Positions 5,814 through 10,578 of a stretch of DNA of 10,578 bases are shown here, one piece after another. The notes under the pieces were generated by a model, which saw only the letters and a list, made by a program, of their open reading frames with translations, ran no database searches and was not told the DNA's origin. Source of the stretch: CAZFZT01 sp964523675 (GTDB lineage: Bacteria > Planctomycetota > Phycisphaerae > Phycisphaerales > SM1A02); contig CAZFZT010000097.1 in NCBI GenBank assembly GCA_964523675.1, positions 1-10,578 on the forward strand. The letters run 5' to 3'. Every line of letters starts with the position of its first letter. Position 1 is the first letter of the stretch. A program made the translations under genes and the position numbers.

Positions 5814-6518
5814 TTAGCCGGATTTCCGTTGATGGGACGATCGCGCGCCGCTGTCTGGTTCACCGTGCTGGTCGAAGAGCGCTGCCTGATCTGATTGCCG
5901 CTCGGTGTGCTCGGATTCCGGGGATTCCGGGAATGCCGGGGATTCGGGGGATTCCGAGGGGTAGAGGAGGTGATCACCATGAGGCACGGCGAAGGGAGTG
6001 AGCGAATGGGGTTTTGCGGCCGCAGTCCCGGTGATGTCGAGCACCTCCCAGCCGCGCACGATGAGCGCATCAGCGATGAGACTGCGATGACATCGCCAGG
6101 GCACGGCTTCAGCGCACATGATGGCTGTACGATCCGCCGCTGCGATGCGCATGAGTTCTTCAAGTGCATCGACGAACTGCGGAGTCAGCATGTAGTCGGC
6201 ATAGCCGCGGAACTGATCGCTGCGCCAGCCGGTGTTGGGCGAATCGCGCATTGTCCGGCGGCGGCCGCCCAGCGCTTGTATGTGGTGGTATCTGATGTCC
6301 ACTTCAGCGAGATCTTCGCTGAGGGTATCAGCGTTGAAGTGCGGGTGACGACGAGATCGGGGATAATGCCGCACATCCACGAGCGTTTGGATGTTGTGTG
6401 CGCGGAGCAGTTCGATGAAGGATTCCAGCGACCGCGTCGAGTGGCCGACGGTCCAGATACGGTGCTGGTGATCGCGCGAAGTTGCGGAATCGTCGGGATG
6501 TTCAGCGCTGGGGAGCAC
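5814..6518 (-). CDS. DUF488 family protein
   Basis: A 234-residue cytosolic protein of uncharacterised family DUF488. Family marks seen: IWTVGHSTRSLESFIELLRA (21-40), LVDVRHYPRSRRHPHFN (46-62), and the core MCAEAVPWRCHRSLIADAL (134-152) with Cys135, Glu137, Cys143, His144 and Arg145. The conserved cysteine and arginine have led to guesses of nucleotide- or DNA-related chemistry, but no function is established that I know of. After about residue 185 the protein turns low-complexity (PSESPESPAFPESPESE), encoded by a tandem 9-base repeat, and this tail is probably not part of the fold. The start is a GTG at 6516-6518. The same frame is open for 27 codons back to the TAG stop of obgE, with no other ATG, GTG or TTG. 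No Shine-Dalgarno sequence and no close -10 box are seen, unlike its neighbours, so cotranscription with obgE (81 bases upstream) is likely. Confidence 0.85.
   Translation of the reverse strand: MLPSAEHPDDSATSRDHQHRIWTVGHSTRSLESFIELLRAHNIQTLVDVRHYPRSRRHPHFNADTLSEDLAEVDIRYHHIQALGGRRRTMRDSPNTGWRSDQFRGYADYMLTPQFVDALEELMRIAAADRTAIMCAEAVPWRCHRSLIADALIVRGWEVLDITGTAAAKPHSLTPFAVPHGDHLLYPSESPESPAFPESPESEHTERQSDQAALFDQHGEPDSGARSSHQRKSG
5913..5957 (-). repeat. Five tandem copies of a 9-base repeat
   Basis: On the plus strand the unit is GGATTCCGG at 5913, 5922, 5931 (GAATGCCGG), 5940 (GGATTCGGG) and 5949 (GGATTCCGA). As the unit is a multiple of three it expands in frame, giving repeated Glu-Ser-Pro in the DUF488 tail. 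Copy number is likely to vary between strains. Confidence 0.85.
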
Positions 6519-6599
6519 GACGTTGAGGTGCCTGGTGCTGGCTTTTTGAGTGTGAAGAGTGCCGTGCGGATTTGCGTGAGTGTAGATTCGTGGCCCTGC

Positions 6600-7637
6600 C
6601 TATTGTTGCGGCCATGCTGCTGGTTGTGATTCTGACTTGGCCGCGACCCAGCATGCTTCGAGGAGGTCACGGATGCCTTCGCTTGTTGCGCCGCTAGTGG
6701 TGATCGGTTGCTCGTTGTCGGGTAGTGCGAGGCGGTTCGTGACGGTGCGGATGCGCTCTTCGCGCTCATCCTCCGGCAGCAGGTCAACCTTATTGAGCGC
6801 GATGATCTCCTTCTTCTCCGCAAGTTCGGGCGAGTAGTCGAAGAGTTCCTTGCGGATGGTTTCGTAATTGGCTGCGGGGTCGGTGCCATCGACGGGTGCG
6901 ATGTCGAGAACGTGTACGAGAACGCTGGTGCGCTCGATGTGCCGCAGAAAGTCGTGGCCGAGGCCGGCGCCCTTTGCCGCTCCTTCGATCAGGCCGGGAA
7001 TGTCCGCGAAGATGAGGCGTCGCTCTGCGGAGAGCTCCGCAATGCCGAGGTGCGGCGAGAGCGTGGTAAAGGGATAGTCAGCGACCTTCGGGGTTGCGCG
7101 GCTGATGGCGCGAAGCAGAGTGGATTTGCCTGCGTTGGGCATGCCGATCAGGCCGACATCGGCGATGAGCTTGAGTTCCAGTCGAAGCGTCTTCTCTTCG
7201 CCCGGCTCACCCGGCGTTGTTTCGCGCGGCGTCTGGTTGGTGGCTGATTTGAAATGTTCATTGCCGAGGCCGCCTCGGCCGCCTTGAGCGACGACGACGC
7301 GCTGGGCGTGATCGCTGATATCAGCGAGACGTTCGCCGGTCTCGTTGTCGAAGACCAAGGTGCCGAGCGGAACCTTTGCTTCAAAGTCATCGCCATCTGC
7401 ACCGTGCATGGATTTTCCCATGCCATGCTCGCCGTGCTTGGCGCGGAGATGGGGATTGCGTGCCAGCGCGAGGAGCGTTGCGGTGTGTGAATCGCCGATG
7501 AGGATGACATCGCCGCCGTCGCCGCCATCGCCGCCGTCCGGTCCGCCTTTGGGAATGTACTTCTCACGGCGAAAGGAGAGCGCGCCGTCCCCTCCCCTGC
7601 CGCCGCGCACAAAGATGGTGGCCTGGTCAATAAGCAT
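6600..7637 (-). CDS. obgE: GTPase ObgE/CgtA (Obg family)
   Basis: Essential GTPase that binds the 50S ribosomal subunit and links its assembly to (p)ppGpp and stress signalling. The 345 residues show the glycine-rich Obg fold (FVRGGRGGDGALSFRREKY, GGPDGGDGGDGG, GDDFEAKVPLGT, AQGGRGGLGN) up to about residue 158. The G domain follows: G1 GMPNAGKS (165-172), switch I YPFTTLSPHLG, G3 DIPG (212-215) before LIEGAAKGAGLG, G4 NKVD (282-285) and G5 SGA (315-317). There is no C-terminal OCT domain, as in many Obg proteins. I chose ATG 7637, which starts at MLIDQATIFVRGG as the family does; the frame is open 36 codons further up, but that part is not Obg-like. TATATT lies six bases before this ATG and there is no Shine-Dalgarno sequence. 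The usual partner rpmA is absent upstream. Confidence 0.97.
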   Translation of the reverse strand: MLIDQATIFVRGGRGGDGALSFRREKYIPKGGPDGGDGGDGGDVILIGDSHTATLLALARNPHLRAKHGEHGMGKSMHGADGDDFEAKVPLGTLVFDNETGERLADISDHAQRVVVAQGGRGGLGNEHFKSATNQTPRETTPGEPGEEKTLRLELKLIADVGLIGMPNAGKSTLLRAISRATPKVADYPFTTLSPHLGIAELSAERRLIFADIPGLIEGAAKGAGLGHDFLRHIERTSVLVHVLDIAPVDGTDPAANYETIRKELFDYSPELAEKKEIIALNKVDLLPEDEREERIRTVTNRLALPDNEQPITTSGATSEGIRDLLEACWVAAKSESQPAAWPQQ

Positions 7638-7643
7638 TGAATG

Positions 7644-7649
7644 AATATA
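7644..7649 (-). promoter_or_regulatory. Candidate -10 box of obgE
   Basis: TATATT on the minus strand is separated from the obgE ATG by six bases (CATTCA). A transcript initiated at the usual distance would begin at or next to the A of ATG. It is the best -10 match of the five strictly spaced boxes. No convincing -35 element is seen. Confidence 0.5.
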
Positions 7650-7751
7650 GCGCCGCACATGGGCGGGACGGTGTTCTGTGCCAGCGTTGAAAGACTGCAC
7701 ATGACAGGGCACGGCGAGGCAACGCACGTTGAGCCGTCGCGGCAAGCGGCA

Positions 7752-8531
7752 TCACCATGCGGCACCGGGCTCAATGCGATAGACCTCGCACATCTCGTCG
7801 AGCAGTTCTGCGAAAGCTGGGCTATGGATGCCGCGACGGCCGCCGTGTTGAGCGGGATCGTGCGGCGGCAGTGTTGCTCGGAGATTCGCGTCCTTCAGGG
7901 TGGAAAGCACGTCATGTCGCCACTGCTCGAAGAAGTTGCCGGCGACTGGATACAACCCGGCTTCCACCAGTCGTTCCTGTCCTTCAACCGGTTCGAAGAG
8001 TGAGCCGGCCTGCGGTGAGAGTTTCTCGAGCGCGTTCTGAAGTCGCTGTTTCGATTCTTCACTGCCCCGGCCGAGGCGGATCACCCACGTATCGGCGTGT
8101 TCAACGTGTACTTGTTCTTCATCAGCGAGCCGCTTGGCTAGATCAGCGAGCGGCTTGAACGCCGATGCTGCCAACGCGCGCAGGCGAAGCCGATCGAAAT
8201 GATCGCATAGAAGCTGTCTCACCAGCGCGACGGACCAGTCGAAATCGTCACCTGGCTCGACGATCTGAGCGCAGCGGTAGTTCTCGGGCGACCGGCCAAA
8301 CGCCAGCTCATCCGCAGTGGTCTCGGTGCCGAGAACTGAGGCGGCCAACTCGTAGAGCGCCTGCGCATGGGCGATTTCATCCTGCGCGATCGACGAGAAG
8401 GCAATATCTTCTTCGAGAATCGGGCCGAGGCCGGTCCAGTCGGAATTGCGATGGCCGAGCATCAGTTTGTCGTCAGCGGCGGCGAGCAACAGTTGCGTAA
8501 GCGGTTCACGATGTTCGTGCGCGAGATCCAT
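7752..8531 (-). CDS. Orphan PaaA/PaaC-family ferritin-like protein (PaaC-like)
   Basis: A 259-residue all-helical protein of the PaaA/PaaC family, whose known members form the 1,2-phenylacetyl-CoA epoxidase (PaaA catalytic di-iron, PaaC structural). PaaC-like marks: length near 250, IRLGRGSEESKQRLQNALEKL (151-171) and the C-terminal GGRRGIHSPAFAELLDEM with a Pro-Gly-x-x-Trp end, matching the GGKKGLHTEHL and PGQQW of E. coli PaaC. Unlike E. coli PaaC it has two ExxH motifs: QDEIAH (Glu52, His55) and DEEQVH (Glu139, His142), equivalent in place to the QDEAGH and EESFH motifs of PaaA. Asp20/Asp21 and Asp110/Asp113 could supply the other carboxylates. It may therefore bind iron. No other paa gene is in the window, so phenylacetate degradation should not be assumed. 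It is divergent from the DUF502 gene and 114 bases upstream of obgE. TATCAT lies six bases before the ATG. Confidence 0.82.
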   Translation of the reverse strand: MDLAHEHREPLTQLLLAAADDKLMLGHRNSDWTGLGPILEEDIAFSSIAQDEIAHAQALYELAASVLGTETTADELAFGRSPENYRCAQIVEPGDDFDWSVALVRQLLCDHFDRLRLRALAASAFKPLADLAKRLADEEQVHVEHADTWVIRLGRGSEESKQRLQNALEKLSPQAGSLFEPVEGQERLVEAGLYPVAGNFFEQWRHDVLSTLKDANLRATLPPHDPAQHGGRRGIHSPAFAELLDEMCEVYRIEPGAAW

Positions 8532-8537
8532 CGCACG

Positions 8538-8543
8538 ATGATA
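8538..8543 (-). promoter_or_regulatory. Candidate -10 box of the PaaC-like gene
   Basis: TATCAT on the minus strand precedes the ATG at 8531 by six bases (CGTGCG). Geometry is identical to the obgE box; no Shine-Dalgarno sequence is present. Together with the box at 8643 it would form a divergent promoter region of about 120 bases. Confidence 0.45.
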
Positions 8544-8642
8544 GCGGAAGATCGCGGGGGACCGGTCTTCATGTGTGGCCGAGCTTGGGAGGCAGCGGGG
8601 TGAGGATTGTCGCTTAGCCCCCTACCGCGCGGCCTTCGCCGA

Positions 8643-8648
8643 TAGCAT
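8643..8648 (+). promoter_or_regulatory. Candidate -10 box of the DUF502 gene
   Basis: TAGCAT lies exactly six bases before the GTG at 8655 and directly abuts the in-frame GTG at 8649. The spacing seen at other genes favours 8655 as the start. Confidence 0.4.
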
Positions 8649-8654
8649 GTGCGC

Positions 8655-9320
8655 GTGAACCGACAGCAAGAACGCATAGAAGTACATCCTCCTCGTGAAT
8701 CGCGCTCGCCGCTTGCGCTGACGATCCGTCATATCACTGCGATCTTCCTCCAAGGGCTGATCGCGCTTCTGCCGCTGATTGTGACCGTGTTTGTCCTTGG
8801 ATGGCTTGGGTATGCAGCAGAGCGGACTCTTGGCGTCGTCATCAAATGGCTGCTGGCTGACCGCTGGTATGTGCTGGGCAGGTGTGGTGGTTCGGGAGGC
8901 GTGGCGATCTTTCTTTTTGGCCTCATCATCAACGTGTACGGCGTACCCGGCATGCTGCACCTGGGTGAACGGGCGATCGGCAGGGTGCCGCTGGTGAAAA
9001 CAATCTACGGCGGGGTGCGCGATCTCCTTGGCTTCTTCTCCCAACCGGGACGTGAAGGGAGCGTCAGCAAAGTCGTGATCGTAACCTTCGGCTCAACCGG
9101 CGCGAGAATGGTTGGTCTTGTGACGCGCGAGTCGTTTGACGATCTTCCCGAAGGATTTGCCGATTCGGATCACGTTGTCGTGTACATTCCGTACTCATAT
9201 CAGATCGGCGGCTTCTCCATGATCGTGCCGCGAAGCGCAGTCCAGCCGATCGACATGTCGCTCGAAGATGCGATGCGCTACATCGTGACCGCCGGCGCCA
9301 AAGCGATGCCGAAACCATGA
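8655..9320 (+). CDS. DUF502 family membrane protein
   Basis: A 221-residue inner-membrane protein of the uncharacterised family DUF502. It has a short basic N-terminus, a first membrane segment at about 27-54 (ITAIFLQGLIALLPLIVTVFVLGW), a second at about 83-97 (VAIFLFGLIINVYG), and the family motif GRVPLVKTIYGGVRDLLGF (109-127). A soluble domain follows with VIVTFGSTGARMVGLVT and VVVYIPYSYQIGGFSMIVP, the place where other members have a P-T-T-P-N-P-T-S-G loop. Function is not established. The GTG at 8655 is preferred over the GTG at 8649 because the latter is flush against the putative -10 box; an ATG at 8647 is out of frame and stops after three codons. It converges on the zinc-ribbon gene with 45 bases between stop codons and no visible terminator there. 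Confidence 0.9.
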   Translation: MNRQQERIEVHPPRESRSPLALTIRHITAIFLQGLIALLPLIVTVFVLGWLGYAAERTLGVVIKWLLADRWYVLGRCGGSGGVAIFLFGLIINVYGVPGMLHLGERAIGRVPLVKTIYGGVRDLLGFFSQPGREGSVSKVVIVTFGSTGARMVGLVTRESFDDLPEGFADSDHVVVYIPYSYQIGGFSMIVPRSAVQPIDMSLEDAMRYIVTAGAKAMPKP

Positions 9321-9365
9321 GCGTTGCGGCGCGGGTCGGCCGCTGCACACACCAACACCCCCCAG

Positions 9366-10496
9366 TCAGCGTCGCGGCTGCGGATTGAGTTTCTCGATCG
9401 ACTCGCTTATGCGCGCGTCGTATTCCATCATGCGCGCTGCTCGCCGGCGTTGGCGATCCTCATGTTCGCGATGATGCACCGCTGAGAGCGCAACCGACTT
9501 GGTGAGGGAAGCCATCGCAAGCGGAAACGTGAGTAGAGCAGCGATCCATGCCAGGCCGAGCACGATGACGACGGCGACTGCCGGGCCGCGCATCATCAAA
9601 GCGGTGTAACTCCATCCCAGCAGCCCACCAACGTTCACCAGCAGCAGTGGCGGCGTGCCCAGTGGTATGCCCCAGAGCGACCAGTTGAACATGCGCTCGG
9701 CGAACTCATCGCGCGTCCACTCCGCCAAACGTTCCATTAAAAGGGCGAAGCACCAGACTCCTGCCAACCCAACCCCTGTAAGCATCCACTGCATTGCTGC
9801 GAGCGCCGGCTGCGGCACAGGGCTCGGCGATGGCAACACCTCACGAAGCACGAGAACGACGCCGGCAAGCACCCATCCCAACTGAAGGAACCGCGCTGCG
9901 ATGCGAAGCCGGCCGGTTACGCCGAAGCCGCGCGCGATCGCGGCCTTGTCGCTCACGCTCGGCGTCCCCAGCCACACTGCGCCGAACCATGCGATGGCGA
10001 TCACAAGAAGCAGGACCGCATTGACCGTCGGATGACCGATGAGCAGCATCGAGCGCACGAACATCGCAATCGCTGCAATCATCGCGCCCGAAACCGCAAG
10101 CGAGCCGATGCGAAACACCTGAATGATCTCGATCGGCGAAAGGGAAAGCGAATCACCCAGCGACGCGCCATACGGCACCGTCTTGGCCACGCCGCATTCG
10201 GGGCACACACCCGAAGTCGGCAGACCGCGCAGGTCGTAACCGCAGCCGGCACACAGGCGCGATTCTCTGTAATCGCCGCCGTCATCGAAGTGCATCGGCG
10301 CGCCGGGCGCGACTGGTTCACTCGAAAGGATCGCGCGATCACACTGCGGACATGCATCATCAATGCTGAGACCCCGTACATTGAACCCGCACCCCAGACA
10401 GAACCGATCGCGGCTCACGATGCGCTGCCCCGACCTTAACGGCGTTTCAAGTGGCCCCTGCGGCAACGGCTCAGGTTCATACGGCTCATTTGCCAT
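9366..10496 (-). CDS. Double zinc-ribbon multi-pass membrane protein
   Basis: A 376-residue protein with two short zinc ribbons: CLGCGFNVRGL with C-P-x-C (Cys33, 36, 49, 52) and CAGCGYDLRGLPTSGVCPECG (Cys82, 85, 98, 101). The C-x2-CGYDLRGL form is a hallmark of planctomycete proteins as I know them. About six hydrophobic segments follow (near 129-153, 158-178, 204-220, 232-254, 277-300 and 305-328), then a highly charged basic tail (HHREHEDRQRRRAAR) likely to stay in the cytoplasm. It is presumably an inner-membrane protein; the role of the ribbons (metal binding, protein contacts) is unknown and I recognise no enzyme motif. The start is ATG 10496, with TAGAAT six bases upstream and no Shine-Dalgarno sequence. 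The gene is complete. Confidence 0.85.
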   Translation of the reverse strand: MANEPYEPEPLPQGPLETPLRSGQRIVSRDRFCLGCGFNVRGLSIDDACPQCDRAILSSEPVAPGAPMHFDDGGDYRESRLCAGCGYDLRGLPTSGVCPECGVAKTVPYGASLGDSLSLSPIEIIQVFRIGSLAVSGAMIAAIAMFVRSMLLIGHPTVNAVLLLVIAIAWFGAVWLGTPSVSDKAAIARGFGVTGRLRIAARFLQLGWVLAGVVLVLREVLPSPSPVPQPALAAMQWMLTGVGLAGVWCFALLMERLAEWTRDEFAERMFNWSLWGIPLGTPPLLLVNVGGLLGWSYTALMMRGPAVAVVIVLGLAWIAALLTFPLAMASLTKSVALSAVHHREHEDRQRRRAARMMEYDARISESIEKLNPQPRR

Positions 10497-10502
10497 CAGC
10501 GC

Positions 10503-10508
10503 ATTCTA
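10503..10508 (-). promoter_or_regulatory. Candidate -10 box of the zinc-ribbon gene
   Basis: TAGAAT on the minus strand precedes the ATG by six bases (GCGCTG). It overlaps a second candidate, TATAGA, shifted by two bases. There is no Shine-Dalgarno sequence. Confidence 0.45.
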
Positions 10509-10526
10509 TAGCGGAACGAGTCAGGA

Positions 10527-10569
10527 ACATTCGCAAGGGCGCCGCTGGCGGCGCGCATCAGTCGAATGT
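10527..10569. repeat. Nested inverted repeat near the right edge
   Basis: ACATTCG (10527-10533) pairs with CGAATGT (10563-10569), and inside lies the 6-bp hairpin GCGCCG, CTGG, CGGCGC (10539-10554). No T-tract follows. It may be the 3' end of a neighbouring gene outside the window or a further repeat element; it cannot be resolved here. Confidence 0.4.
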
Positions 10570-10578
10570 CGCAACGGA

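Noticed and set aside
5702..6169. Minus-strand open frame of 155 codons ending in the tRNA
   Set aside because: Its C-terminus (EWRNWQTRRIQNPVG) is a translation of the tRNA-Leu gene, a classic false ORF.
6519..6602. obgE-DUF488 fusion by stop-codon read-through
   Set aside because: Both are in the same frame with 27 open codons between, but this is likely by chance in GC-rich DNA and nothing near the TAG suggests recoding.
5895..6629. Plus-strand open frame of 244 codons
   Set aside because: It is antisense to the DUF488 gene and its 9-base repeat; the minus strand has the recognisable domain.
6185..6889. Minus-strand open frame of 234 codons overlapping obgE and DUF488
   Set aside because: It is out of frame with both recognised proteins and rich in Ser, Arg and Thr, as expected of a shadow frame.

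Overview
The window looks like a GC-rich chromosomal segment of a Planctomycetota bacterium, most likely class Phycisphaerae. Three things point there: a membrane protein with two N-terminal C-x2-CG(Y/F)(D/N)(L/V)RGL zinc ribbons, an HUH/IS200-like protein of a type I associate with planctomycetes, and almost no Shine-Dalgarno sequences. The placement rests on recognition of protein families and was not tested by a database search.

Layout from left to right. (1) The 3' two thirds of a groEL chaperonin gene, closed by a strong intrinsic terminator. (2) About 0.5 kb without a recognisable gene that carries a hairpin and an inverted pair of REP-like palindromes, followed by a REP-associated tyrosine transposase-like (RAYT-like) gene with two more copies of the same palindrome inside its reading frame. 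(3) uvrA, complete, 1035 codons, with two in-frame inserts, each a palindromic pair from a different repeat family. (4) On the minus strand, read right to left: a PaaA/PaaC-family ferritin-like protein, the GTPase gene obgE, a DUF488 gene and tRNA-Leu(CAA). (5) A DUF502 membrane protein on the plus strand, divergent from the PaaC-like gene. It converges on a double zinc-ribbon multi-pass membrane protein on the minus strand that reaches the right side of the window.

Most genes here are housekeeping (protein folding, nucleotide excision repair, ribosome assembly, translation), and no single operon ties them together. The most interesting layer is the repeat content between about 1.5 and 3.85 kb. 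Three unrelated palindromic families lie there as inverted pairs, two of them inside uvrA and one in and around the RAYT-like gene. Two of the families show compensatory base changes that keep the hairpin stem, so a folded single strand appears to be what is maintained. This fits an HUH transposase and a REP-type substrate, with open reading frames that tolerate insertions.

The second pattern is promoter geometry. Five of the seven complete protein genes have a TANNNT hexamer exactly six bases before a start codon (one of these is a GTG that I chose partly for this reason), and uvrA has TATGAT eight bases before its ATG. This suggests leaderless or nearly leaderless mRNAs. The third is an orphan PaaC-like protein that keeps ExxH motifs of the kind expected for a di-iron site, with no paaA, paaB, paaD or paaE gene near it.
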